From: Clostridiales bacterium
GTDB lineage: Bacteria > Bacillota > Clostridia > Christensenellales > Borkfalkiaceae
Direction of reading: 5' to 3'
DNA: 64,000 bases
NCBI GenBank assembly: GCA_015055725.1
Contig: SVHO01000001.1
Location: forward strand, 58,604 to 122,603
The first letter of the stretch is position 1; each line of letters opens with the position of its first letter. The position numbers and the translations under genes are program-made. Shown one piece after another: positions 37,291 through 47,400 of this stretch. The notes under the pieces were generated by a model. The model was not told the origin of the DNA, made no database searches, and saw only the letters and a list, made by a program, of their open reading frames with translations.

Positions 37291-38745
37291 ATGAGAAAAA
37301 AGGCTTTATTTTTGTCGGCAATAATTTTTTTATGCTCGTTTTTTACCTTTTCGGCTTGCAAAAAGCAAGTTTTAGCAGATACGTTATATCAAATCGAAGT
37401 GAATTTAGAGCAAAACGTTTTAAGCGGAAAAGAGCGGGTCACTTACGTTAACCATACGGATACGGCAATAAAAGAGTTAAAGTTTAATCTTTTTGGCAAT
37501 GCGTTTAGAAAGGACGCAAAATTCAGCCCCGTTAGTGCGCAACATATTTCGCAGTCGTATCCCAACGGATTAAATTACGGTAATATGGAAGTTAAAAGCG
37601 TAAACGGGCGTGACGGCGAGTTGAATTTTGAAGTTTCAGGCGAGGATAAAAACGTTTTGACGGTTGAACTTGGGAATGAAGTTTTTCCCGAAGAAAAAGT
37701 TTGGGTGGATATTGAATTTACTTTAAACTTAGCAAACGTAGTTGCAAGAACGGGAATAAACGCGTGCGCTATAAACCTTGCTAACTTTTATCCTATACTT
37801 TGCGCGCGCGACGATAACGGGTTTTATGAATGCGTTTATTATTCTAAAGGCGACCCCTTTTATAGCGATTGCGCGGATTACGTTGTAAAGATAACGGCGG
37901 ATAAAAAATTTACGGTTGCATCAAGCGGAAAACTTACTGATAGCAAAAATAGTGGGGATAAGACAACTAATACTTACGTTATTGACGACGCGCGCTCGTT
38001 TGCCTTCGTGTTATCTGATAAATTTGAAAAAATAACGGATAATTCCACGGGCGTTCAAATTGATTATTATTACTACGACGATAAGTCGCCTGAAGTTTCA
38101 ATGGAATACGCCGTTAAAAGTATGAAATATTTTGAAAAGACGTTTGGGGAATATCCATACCCAACCTATTCAGTGGTTCAAACGCAATTCGTTCAAGGGG
38201 GAATGGAATTTCCCGCGCTCGTTATGATTAGCGACGGGCTTGAGCAAAAGGCTTACGGGGAAGTTATAGTGCACGAGACGGCACATCAATGGTGGCAAAC
38301 AGTTGTTGGGAATAACGAGATTGAATACGGATTTTTAGACGAGGGACTGGCAGAATATTCGGTGGTGTTATTTTATGAAAATCACCCAGAATATAATCTT
38401 TCAAGAAAGGCATTGATAAATTCTGCAAAAGATACGTATAAAGTTTTTTGCTCAGTTTCAGATAAGCTTTTCGGCAAAGTGAACACGGTTATGCTAAGAA
38501 GTTTAAAAGACTTTAATAGCGAATATGAATACGTAAATATGGCGTATATAAAGCCTTGCATAATGTATGATTATTTAAGGCAAACGATAGGGGATAACAA
38601 GTTTTTCAACGGGCTAAAAAAATATTATTCAAATTATAAATTTTTAAATGCCGTTCCTGACGACTTGGTTGGGGTGTACGAAAAATTAGGCGCAGATACG
38701 AACGGGTTCTTCGATAGTTTTTTTAGCGGAAAAGTTATTATATAG
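37291..38745 (+). CDS. M1-family metallopeptidase lipoprotein
   Basis: 484 residues. The signal ends in lipobox FSAC (Cys about 23). The M1 aminopeptidase signatures are GGMEFPAL (exopeptidase GxMEN variant, near residue 305) and the zinc site HETAHQWW followed by a downstream Glu in DEGLAEY (HExxHx18E). The enzyme would trim peptides outside the cell. It is shorter than canonical M1 aminopeptidases, lacking much of the C-terminal domain, as is common for bacterial lipoprotein members. Its RBS is inside the terminator at 37246-37290. Confidence 0.9.
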   Translation: MRKKALFLSAIIFLCSFFTFSACKKQVLADTLYQIEVNLEQNVLSGKERVTYVNHTDTAIKELKFNLFGNAFRKDAKFSPVSAQHISQSYPNGLNYGNMEVKSVNGRDGELNFEVSGEDKNVLTVELGNEVFPEEKVWVDIEFTLNLANVVARTGINACAINLANFYPILCARDDNGFYECVYYSKGDPFYSDCADYVVKITADKKFTVASSGKLTDSKNSGDKTTNTYVIDDARSFAFVLSDKFEKITDNSTGVQIDYYYYDDKSPEVSMEYAVKSMKYFEKTFGEYPYPTYSVVQTQFVQGGMEFPALVMISDGLEQKAYGEVIVHETAHQWWQTVVGNNEIEYGFLDEGLAEYSVVLFYENHPEYNLSRKALINSAKDTYKVFCSVSDKLFGKVNTVMLRSLKDFNSEYEYVNMAYIKPCIMYDYLRQTIGDNKFFNGLKKYYSNYKFLNAVPDDLVGVYEKLGADTNGFFDSFFSGKVII

Positions 38746-38849
38746 TTAAAAATATAAAAACAAGTATTACAAACCTTTTATTTAACTTATTTATCGCAAA
38801 AAAATTGCCAAAAAAGTGGTAAATTAGTGATTTAAATAAATATTATCTA

Positions 38850-38878
38850 TTGACAAACTGCTTGTAAAATGTTAAACT
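38850..38878 (+). promoter_or_regulatory. Promoter of the BspA-like lipoprotein gene
   Basis: TTGACA (38850-38855), 17-base spacer, TAAACT (38873-38878). Confidence 0.75.
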
Positions 38879-38916
38879 TATTAGGTATACGAATAGTTTG
38901 CATACAAGGAGTTATA

Positions 38917-39975
38917 ATGAAAAAATTTGTTAAAATTTTAACACTTGTTGTTCTTGCGTTAACTTTTGCGTTAGGTATGGTTGCTTGTAGTGATAACACT
39001 AACGGCGGTTCTAACGATAAAGGTTTAATAGGCAAGAGACAAGGTGATACGTGGGTTATATCTAAGTTTGTTGACGACGGCACGACTAATCTTGACATTG
39101 GTGAAAAACTCGAACTCGTTTTGCCAGACGGTGTTAGCAAGGTCAAAATTAAAGCTAACGCGTTTTCTGGAAACGGAACTCTTAAAAAAGTGACCGTTCC
39201 CGCAAGCGTTGTTGAAATTGAGGCGGGCGCATTTGCGAAGATGAGCAAACTTGAAGAATTAGTTTTACCTTTCGTTGGCGAAGTTAGGAATGCTGACGTT
39301 TGGAATCAAGAAACCGACCAAGCGCCTGATAGCGAAAAGGCTATTAACGCTGAAAGAACGATTGCGCATATTTTTGGAACAGAAGAATATGACGAAGGGT
39401 CTGAAGTGACAATTTATTACGATTCAACTTCTTCAACCAAGTGCTATATCCCTGAAACGCTTTACAAAATACAAATAGTTGGAACGGATAATTATAAAGT
39501 TCCTATGTACGCTTTTTGTGGGCTTACGAGCATTAGTGAAATCGTTTTAACGGGTAGTGTTTCGGAAATCGGTAGATATGCATTTTCTAAGTCTGGTGTT
39601 AGAGTGATTGAAATTCCTGAAAGCGTGACGAGAATTCACGACGGCGCTTTTGAAAGTTCACGTGTACAACAAGTTTTATTTAGTGCAGGCGTGGCTAACG
39701 GCTCAGTTGAAATTATGGATAACGCGTTTAGAAACTGCACGCTTGTTAAATATATCGGCGAAAAGGTAAACACAATGCCTACCAACACGATTAACCTTGC
39801 AAAGTTTAAGTTTACAAGCAACTTTGGTGTGGTTGACGCTCAAGGTAATCCAGTTGCTCAAAAAGCGGTTGGCAAAAACGCATTTGAATTTAACAATTCA
39901 ACCAAATATGCGGTTTTGGGTGCAGGAACAAACGACTTAGTTAAATTGTTCGGCGAACAAGAATACAACGCTTAA
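38917..39975 (+). CDS. Lipoprotein with BspA-like leucine-rich repeats
   Basis: 352 residues. Lipobox MVAC (Cys about 23). Three to five LRR_5-type repeats are visible, for example VKIKANAFSGNGTLKKVTVP, EIEAGAFAKMSKLEELVLP and EIGRYAFSKSGVRVIEIP. The repeated form is A-F-x-x-x-x-x-L-x-x-[IV]-x-[IL]-P. Such proteins are surface-attached and usually bind host or bacterial ligands in gut commensals; no function can be named here. ATG 38917 has AAGGAG upstream; an in-frame ATG at 38869 overlaps the promoter. Terminator at 39993-40030. Confidence 0.85.
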   Translation: MKKFVKILTLVVLALTFALGMVACSDNTNGGSNDKGLIGKRQGDTWVISKFVDDGTTNLDIGEKLELVLPDGVSKVKIKANAFSGNGTLKKVTVPASVVEIEAGAFAKMSKLEELVLPFVGEVRNADVWNQETDQAPDSEKAINAERTIAHIFGTEEYDEGSEVTIYYDSTSSTKCYIPETLYKIQIVGTDNYKVPMYAFCGLTSISEIVLTGSVSEIGRYAFSKSGVRVIEIPESVTRIHDGAFESSRVQQVLFSAGVANGSVEIMDNAFRNCTLVKYIGEKVNTMPTNTINLAKFKFTSNFGVVDAQGNPVAQKAVGKNAFEFNNSTKYAVLGAGTNDLVKLFGEQEYNA

Positions 39976-39992
39976 AACTAAAATTAAAGATT

Positions 39993-40030
39993 AAAAGCAC
40001 GTAAAACGGCAAGGTTTTACGTGCTTTTTA
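39993..40030 (+). terminator. Terminator of the LRR lipoprotein gene
   Basis: AAAAGCACGTAAAAC pairs with GTTTTACGTGCTTTT, a 15-bp perfect stem. Confidence 0.9.
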
Positions 40031-40083
40031 GTTTTAGTTGTTTTGTTCTATAATATAAATTAAAAACAATAGAAAAGATAATT

Positions 40084-40109
40084 AAAACCACCAGAAAACA
40101 GGTGGCTTT
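40084..40109 (-). terminator. Terminator of the minus-strand lipoprotein gene
   Basis: AAACCACC pairs with GGTGGcTTT, with a T-rich tail on the minus strand. Confidence 0.7.
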
Positions 40110-40125
40110 AAATTTAATTTTATTT

Positions 40126-41175
40126 TTAGTTCGCTACGTTGGTTAAGGTATAAACGAGTGAGCCCATTGACGTGAATGAACCGTAAGCGATAAGAGGTGA
40201 GGCATATTGCATCATATAAGATTTATATGGCAAGTTTGCACTTTGGCTCTTTTGCACCACAACGTAGTGCGCAGGGCCTTTATTAAACGTGTCGTTGCGG
40301 TTAAAAGAAATATTTTTGGTCGCAACGCTCACTTGCTCACCGTTAACGTTAAACGCTTTGGTATCTTCATATTCGTTTTTAGCAATAAGTGTTTGAGCGC
40401 TCTTATACGAGGGAGAAATGGTTGGGAGAGAGAAAGAACCACCCTTATTTATTTCAACGTTTCTTAGAGCGAATAACAACTGGTTATTATCAATTGCCAT
40501 CTTATAATCATATCCGTGAGATTCTGTTGATGCCTTTCCGTTAATCACTTTTTCAAATTTAAATCTGCTTTTATTATAAGTGGTTTTAACGGTGCTTTCC
40601 GTTAGGTTAACGTTTGCTTTGCTTTCCCCAATAGAAAGGAAAGTGTTTTTTTGTTCAGTTGTTGAATATACGGGTGCGAACGATTGTCCTCTTTGTAAAA
40701 ACCAAATTTCACTCTTAACGTATTCTTCGTATTGAACGTCACCATTTTCGGTTGTTGGATTTAGATAACCTTCGGCATACGTTCCACTCACAGTATAGGT
40801 TGAAGTCAACGTTAAGTCAGTTTTTAAGTGGTAAAAAGACTTACCTTCAACGTCTAAATTAGTTTCAACACCAGCGGGGAGAGAACTTTCAACCGTAAAC
40901 TCCATAGTGTAAGTGCCTTCGTATTCATATTTTGCAACTTTATCCGTTATGCTTTTATCTTTAACTAGTGCATCATTGTAGGAGTTTTCGTTCTTAACGG
41001 TATAAGTTAATTTTTCGTAATAACCAGGAGTAGCGTCGTTCGTGCCACCGCCAATGAAATAGTTTTCAAAAACGAGTGGGAATTTTTCAACACACCCTGA
41101 ACAAGAGCAACCGCCCATAAGTGCCGTTAAAAGAGACATAATTATCGTAAAAGCACAAATAAAAAATCTTTTCAT
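40126..41175 (-). CDS. Hypothetical lipoprotein with CSCSGC lipobox region
   Basis: About 349 residues; I recognise no family. Signal peptide then MGGCSCSGC, the first Cys likely lipidated. The rest is rich in Thr, Ser, Tyr and Asn, with several beta-strand-like segments (for example YTMEFTVESSLPAG and TLTSTYTVSGTY) and looks like an extracellular beta-structured protein. ATG 41175 is preferred because GGAG then lies 6 bases upstream; the ATG six bases earlier would leave no spacing. Promoter at 41204-41232 on the minus strand. Confidence 0.7.
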   Translation of the reverse strand: MKRFFICAFTIIMSLLTALMGGCSCSGCVEKFPLVFENYFIGGGTNDATPGYYEKLTYTVKNENSYNDALVKDKSITDKVAKYEYEGTYTMEFTVESSLPAGVETNLDVEGKSFYHLKTDLTLTSTYTVSGTYAEGYLNPTTENGDVQYEEYVKSEIWFLQRGQSFAPVYSTTEQKNTFLSIGESKANVNLTESTVKTTYNKSRFKFEKVINGKASTESHGYDYKMAIDNNQLLFALRNVEINKGGSFSLPTISPSYKSAQTLIAKNEYEDTKAFNVNGEQVSVATKNISFNRNDTFNKGPAHYVVVQKSQSANLPYKSYMMQYASPLIAYGSFTSMGSLVYTLTNVAN

Positions 41176-41203
41176 TTTCATCTCCGTTATTTATACTTAT
41201 AAT

Positions 41204-41232
41204 ATAATACCATAAATAAAAAAAATTGTAAA
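41204..41232 (-). promoter_or_regulatory. Promoter of the hypothetical lipoprotein gene
   Basis: On the minus strand TTTACA, 17-base spacer, TATTAT. Confidence 0.65.
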
Positions 41233-41272
41233 ACTCTACGTGAAAAAAACTAAAAAAGTTTGAAAAATATGA

Positions 41273-41278
41273 TACAAT
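41273..41278 (+). promoter_or_regulatory. -10 box six bases before the addB ATG (leaderless start)
   Basis: TACAAT (41273-41278) is the only good -10 box before addB and lies six bases from the ATG at 41285. There is no Shine-Dalgarno sequence in this A/T-rich run. A -35 box is not clear. If real, the mRNA would start at or next to the ATG. Confidence 0.45.
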
Positions 41279-41284
41279 ATAAAT

Positions 41285-44200
41285 ATGGTTAATCTTATTT
41301 TAACAAAAACGTATGATAATTTGTTCCCAACGCTCGTTAATTGCTTGGAAAAAAACAGCGTCGACCTAAATAAAAGCAACTTGGTTTTTTGTGAAGCCAA
41401 AGTTTCTTTGATGGTTGAGCGTATGCTATGTGCGAAAACGGGGGGCAGTTTTAATACCGGCGTGTATTCGTTCGGTAGTTTTTTGCGTTCTAAAAAATCG
41501 TTTGACCGTGTTCTTTCAAAAGAAGGTTCGTCAATGGTTATAAAGCGCATTTTAAGCGCGGTTAAACTAAATTGCTTTAAGCAAAGTAAAACAAATCTTG
41601 CGCCTGCGCTTTATGAACTTATTATTCAACTTAAAAGTGCAAAGATTACGCCAAAAGACGTTGAAAACGCAACCTTAGGTGTTAAGGGTGTTTTACAAAA
41701 CAAACTTTTAGACGTTGCCTTAATTTATAACGAATACGAAAAATTTATTAAAGATAACGCGTTTGAAGACCAAAGTTCACTTCTTTCTTATTTACCTAGC
41801 GTTATCGATAGCGACCAAAGTTTAAGTGGTGCAGACGTATATTTGGTGGGGTATAGTGGCTTTACGGCGCAAATGCGCTCGGCGATAACTTCTCTTATTA
41901 AAAAAGCAAAATCTTTAACGGCGATTTTGGTCGAAGGGGAAAACCCACACGTTTACGTCAACGAAACGGCTAATTTTATTAGAACTGCGTGTAGAGAAAA
42001 CGGCGTTCCGATTTTGGAAAGTAAAAAGGAAGAAAATATAAACGCGCAGGGAAAGTTTATTATAGAAAACCTTTTTAATCCTTTTGCTCTAAAAAACAAA
42101 GGTTTAACCGAGAAAGGAAAGATATCTTGTGAAAAAATTTACACGCAGTCGTTTAAGAACCCGTCTGACGAAACCGAAAGGGTGGGGCAAGTTATTAGAA
42201 ACGCAGTTTTAAACGGCGAGTGCAGATATCGTGATATAACCGTTGCAATTTCAACGCCTAATCAATACGGCGAGCATATTAAACAGGCTTTTAATAGGCT
42301 TAATATTCCGTATTTTTTAGACGAGCAAAAAATTCCACACAACCACCCGCTTATAAATTTAATAACTTCTTATATAGACGCGTATAGGTTAGGGTTTGAA
42401 AGCAAGGCCCTTGCTAAGTTTTTTAAAAATCCGTTATTTACGAGCGATAAAAACTTAGCCGACCTTTTTGAAAACTATTTGATAAAGTATAATATAAATT
42501 ATTCACGCATTAAAAGTCCGTTTGTCTATGAAAAAGAAGATGGTGAACGTTATTTAAAACTTGAAAGTTTAAGAAAGAAATTAATTTCTCTTTTTTCACC
42601 TTTTAGCGTTCAAAAAATGCTTGACGAGTTAAACGTTGAAAAAGAACTTGAAAACCTTTCGGCAAAACTTAAAGAAGTAAACGAATATGAAGAGAGCGCG
42701 GTGACCGAGCAGATTTACGGCGCGGTTAGTGATTTGCTTTGCCAAATGAACGATATGCTTTCTGGCGTTCAATTATCGCTTATCGAATATAAAAACATCT
42801 TTTTAAGCGGTGTTTCGGCTATGAAACTTTCAATTCTTCCACAGTATAACGACGCTGTCTTTATAGGTGGATTTAAAGAAACTGCGCTCGCTAAGGCAAG
42901 AAAACTATTCGTTATGGGCCTTACGAGTGAAGTTCCAGCCGTTCAAGCGGACGTTGCGCTTCTTTCAGACGACGATATAAGCGAATTAGGAAATATTAAG
43001 GTGTTGGTTGAGCCAAAAATTCGCATAGTAAACCACCGCACGCGTGAAAACGTTGCGCTTGCGCTTTCAGCGTTTAGTGACGAGTTGTATTTATCATATC
43101 CAACTTCTTCAACCGAAGGAAAGAAGAATTTGCCGAGCGAAGTTTATGAAAGCGTTAACAAATGGTTTACCGTTAAAAAATTCCCAAAAGAGTGTGGATA
43201 TTTATCGTTCGAACAAGCAGTTAACACGTTTGCGCGCGCTTGCGGTGAGTTTGCCGAACGCAAAACGGACGGCGATTTTAACTATGACTTTACTTTGCCG
43301 TCTTCATTTTATTATGCAACTGATGCTGAAAGGTTAAAGCCACTTCTTGAACAGGCAAATAAAGAAGTTAAAGTTAGGCTTAGCGGTCAAAACGTTTCGC
43401 TTATTAAGAAAAGCGTTTCGCCAACCACCATTGAAGACTATTATAAATGCCCCTATCGTGCGTTTATAAACCATTCGCTAAACATTAAAGAGCGTGAAGA
43501 CGGAAAGGTTAGCGTTTTATCCGTTGGCAACGTTATGCACGAAATTTTAAATAAATACGTTGATAAAATTAGTTTGGTGTCCGATAAGAATAGTTCGGAT
43601 AATCTTTTAGAGAGCATTCAAAAAGAAATTCTTTCACGCAGTGAATATGAAAAGTTTTTAGGCGAGCCATCAACTTCCGCTACGTTAAATAGGGTTGTTG
43701 ACGAGTGCAAACGTTATTGCTATAAAACATTTTTAAGTTTTAAAAATTCTACCTTCAATAAAACTAAAACGGAAGCGAGTTTCGGTGATTTTGAAGGGGC
43801 GGAATATCCTGCAATCAAACTTGACGGAGGGAAAGTCTCGCTTAAAGGGAAAATTGACCGCGTTGACGAAAGTGAAAATTATTTTAGGGTTATAGACTAT
43901 AAAACGGGCAAGGCAGACCCGTCTGAAAAGGCGTTATTTGCAGGCGTAAAATTGCAATTATATTTGTATGCGGGCGCGGTTATGAATAAATACGCAGGCG
44001 AAAAATTCCCGTTGGGGTTATACTATTTGCCCATTTCCGACAAGTATGAAAAGCAAGAAGATAAGGGCGGTGTGCTTGCTAAAGGCAAAACGCTTTGTGA
44101 TTTAGACGCGCTAACCGTTCAAGATAAAGGCATTAAAGATAGTGGGGAAAGTGAATTTTTTGCAGTTAAATATAATTTAAACACGGGTGACGTTAAAAAC

Positions 44201-44428
44201 GCCGTTGATAAGTCGGTAATTAAAGCGTGTGTTGATTACGCGCTTTTGGTGAGCGAAAAAGCCGTGCAAAACATGAAAAACGGCGTTATAGTTGCTTCGC
44301 CTTACGACGGGGCGTGTGATTATTGCGAATATTCGGCTTTGTGTGGGCTTAAAGATGCATGTCAAAGAACTATTGGGGCTGTTGACGATAGCACTTTTAC
44401 TTCAATTAGCAAGGGGGAGAACGAATGA
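41285..44428 (+). CDS. addB: AddB-type ATP-dependent nuclease subunit
   Basis: 1047 residues. AddB and AddA form the Gram-positive counterpart of RecBCD. The C-terminal nuclease motif VIDYKTGK near residue 880 and the iron-staple Cys, one in CPYRAFINHSL near 725 and three in CDYCEYSALCGLKDAC near the C terminus, are present. The N terminus MVNLILTKTYDNLFPTLV lacks the GxxxxGK(T/S) P-loop found in many AddB proteins, so ATP binding by this subunit is doubtful. The start ATG has no RBS and is close to a -10 box. addA overlaps by 4 bases. Confidence 0.9.
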   Translation: MVNLILTKTYDNLFPTLVNCLEKNSVDLNKSNLVFCEAKVSLMVERMLCAKTGGSFNTGVYSFGSFLRSKKSFDRVLSKEGSSMVIKRILSAVKLNCFKQSKTNLAPALYELIIQLKSAKITPKDVENATLGVKGVLQNKLLDVALIYNEYEKFIKDNAFEDQSSLLSYLPSVIDSDQSLSGADVYLVGYSGFTAQMRSAITSLIKKAKSLTAILVEGENPHVYVNETANFIRTACRENGVPILESKKEENINAQGKFIIENLFNPFALKNKGLTEKGKISCEKIYTQSFKNPSDETERVGQVIRNAVLNGECRYRDITVAISTPNQYGEHIKQAFNRLNIPYFLDEQKIPHNHPLINLITSYIDAYRLGFESKALAKFFKNPLFTSDKNLADLFENYLIKYNINYSRIKSPFVYEKEDGERYLKLESLRKKLISLFSPFSVQKMLDELNVEKELENLSAKLKEVNEYEESAVTEQIYGAVSDLLCQMNDMLSGVQLSLIEYKNIFLSGVSAMKLSILPQYNDAVFIGGFKETALAKARKLFVMGLTSEVPAVQADVALLSDDDISELGNIKVLVEPKIRIVNHRTRENVALALSAFSDELYLSYPTSSTEGKKNLPSEVYESVNKWFTVKKFPKECGYLSFEQAVNTFARACGEFAERKTDGDFNYDFTLPSSFYYATDAERLKPLLEQANKEVKVRLSGQNVSLIKKSVSPTTIEDYYKCPYRAFINHSLNIKEREDGKVSVLSVGNVMHEILNKYVDKISLVSDKNSSDNLLESIQKEILSRSEYEKFLGEPSTSATLNRVVDECKRYCYKTFLSFKNSTFNKTKTEASFGDFEGAEYPAIKLDGGKVSLKGKIDRVDESENYFRVIDYKTGKADPSEKALFAGVKLQLYLYAGAVMNKYAGEKFPLGLYYLPISDKYEKQEDKGGVLAKGKTLCDLDALTVQDKGIKDSGESEFFAVKYNLNTGDVKNAVDKSVIKACVDYALLVSEKAVQNMKNGVIVASPYDGACDYCEYSALCGLKDACQRTIGAVDDSTFTSISKGENE

Positions 44429-47400
44429 TAGGGCTAACCAAAGAACAATTTGAAGTTATTATGCACGACGATGGCAATATTTTAGTTTCAGCCTCAGCCG
44501 GAAGTGGCAAAACGCACACTATGATTGAGCGAATTAAAAGGCTCGTTATAAATAAAGGCGTTAGCGTAAACAATATTTTAGCCGTCACCTTTACAGAAGC
44601 TTCGGCTTTTGATATGAAGTCTAAACTGAAAAACGCTTTCGTTGACGTTATTAGCGGAAAGGCTGACGAACAAATATTTGGAAAAATTGACCAAAACAAA
44701 GTTAATGAGTGTGAAAGGCAACTTTCTGATATTGCGACGGCAGATATTTCCACCTTACACGCTTTTTGTGGGAAGATTATTAGAAATTACTTTTTCGTTG
44801 CGGGCGTTTCGCCTGATTTTAAGATTATTGACCAAGCAGATGCAAACGTTTTAAAAAAGCAAGCGATTGAAAAAACTTTTAAAGAGTTATATGAAAAAGG
44901 TGAAAACGATTTTTTAACCGTCGTTGATAGGCACGCAAGCGATAGAACCGATAAGGCGCTTAAAGAACTTGTGCTATCCGTTTACGATTTTTGTTTTTCA
45001 GAAGCTGAGCCTTTTGATTTTGCGAATAAGTTTGAATATTTTTATTCGCAAGAAGGGTTTGACGAGGTGCTTAGCGAATATAAGAACGCGCTTGACCGTT
45101 TGCTTTTACCCTTTATGCATAAAATTCATTTTGCGCTTAACACGTTTAGAAACGAGGGGTTAACAAAAGGGGTGCAATTTGCCCAAGATTTACTTGGCGC
45201 GGTGACTAGCGTTTACGATTGCACGGATATTTATCAAGTTAAGGCGTTTGAAAATTTTAAGATTAAACTTGACTTTGAACGCAAATTATCAGAGACGAGT
45301 TTAGAACAAAAACAAGTGGTTGCAAAAGTCCGTGACGACTTTATAAAGATATTAAAACGCTTTTTAAAATGCGTTGGGCAAACCAAAGAACAAGATGAAT
45401 ATAAAAATAAAACGTGTTTTAATCACACGCGAATTATAGTTGATATCGTTAAAAAATTTAACGAGAATTATTCTAATATTAAAAGGGAAGAAAACGCGCT
45501 TGATTTTAACGACTTAGAGCATTTTGCATTAAAAGTTTTGCAAGATAAACAAGTGATTGAAGTGTTAAAAAGTAAGTATAAATATATTTTCGTGGACGAA
45601 TATCAAGATACGAACGGCGTTCAAGAAAAAATTATTTCACTTTTATCAAACGATAACTTGTTTATGGTTGGAGACGTTAAGCAAAGCATTTACGGTTTCC
45701 GTGGTTGCCGTTCTGAATTCTTTACGCGAAAAGACCTTGTTATGACGAATAACGGCGAGAAAGTGGTTAGGCTTAACCACAATTTCCGTTCGGCAAACGC
45801 GGTTATTAAAATGGTTAACGCCATATTTAATTTTTGTATGACGAAAAGTGTTTACGGTGAAAATTACAAAGGCGTTTCAGAACTAATCGCAGGGGGCATT
45901 TATCCCGAAGAATATCAAGGGCGCGCCCAACTTCATTTTTTAATTAAAGACGAAGTTTTAGAAAAAACGGTTGAAAAGCCAAGGATTTACGACCTTTTAA
46001 AAGAAAACGTTAAAGAGGAACAATCTGATGCTATAAAAACCGCAAGCCTTATTGCCGATATTATTCAAGATGAATTAGGCAAAAAATATTTTAACCCTAA
46101 AACCAAAGAATTTCAAAACGTCACTTACGGCGATATTGCCATTTTGACGAGAAATAGGAAAAAAGAAATTGTCAAAGGGCTTATTCAACAAGGTATCCCT
46201 ATCGCTAGTGACGTTGCTGATAACGTGTGCGATTATCCAGAAATTAAGGTGATGATAAACGCGCTCAAATTAGTTGACTGCTTTTTGCAAGATTTACCCT
46301 TAGTTAGCACTCTTAAAAGCGCAATAGGTGGGTTTAGCGAAGAAGAATTGCTTGAAATAGTTAGGTTTTACGAAAACGAAAGACCTAAAGATTACGGCGG
46401 GTTTAAGGAAGCATTTTTCTATTACCTTGAACGTGCGAATACTAAACTTAAAACGCGCTTATTAGAGTTTAAAAAATATTTTGACAACGTTCGTTTAGTA
46501 TCTGATTTTATAGGGGCGCAAGGTGTTTTACAAAAACTAATTCTAGATAAAGATATACAAGCGTTTTTACTTGCTCAACCGAGCGGAGTTAATAAGGTTG
46601 ATAGGCTTAAAAGGTTTGTCAGCGCAAGCACCGTGGGGGATAAAATTTACACCGTTCGCGAATTTTTAGACAGGATTGAAAATTGTCCAGAAGCCTTTGG
46701 GCTTACACCCTTTTCTAGCGAAGATACGGTTAAAATTATGACTATTCACTCGTCAAAGGGATTAGAGTTTCCCGTCGTTATAACGTGCGGGTTGGATAGC
46801 CAATTTAACGCCGAAGACGAGCGCGAAGAAATTTTAACCGATAGGCAGTTTGGACTTGCCGTTAAGCATTATCAAGACGACGCGCGCGTTAAAAACGAAA
46901 CGGTGTTGCGTGGGCTTATTCGTGAAAATATGCGTGCGGAAAGAATTAGAGAAGAAATGCGTTTGTTTTACGTTGCAACCACGCGCGCAACTTACTCTCT
47001 GCACTTAATTATTAGTGGCAAGGAAGATAAGCGTGAAAGTGAGTTTAACGGGGCAAATAAGTTTTCAGATTTTATCCCGTCGTTTATCCCTGCAACTGAA
47101 ACGTTTGCTAGTCAACTTGCATTTAGCAGTAGAGCTGTGGGCAATAGAAAGGTTATAATTGTTAAACCAGACCAAACGGCAACCGAGCAAATTAAAAATG
47201 CTATCGATTATCGCTATCCCTTTATGTGCGACACAACTTTGCCGTTAAAAGGCAGTGTGACGGGGCTTTCTAAAAATCAAGAAGAGGGCGTTTACACAAA
47301 AGTTATTTTTGACGAGCAAACGCCAGATGCCGAAAGCGGAACTATTGCGCATAAAATACTTGAAAATTTTGATTTTGTAAAAGGCGATTTATACGCGCAA

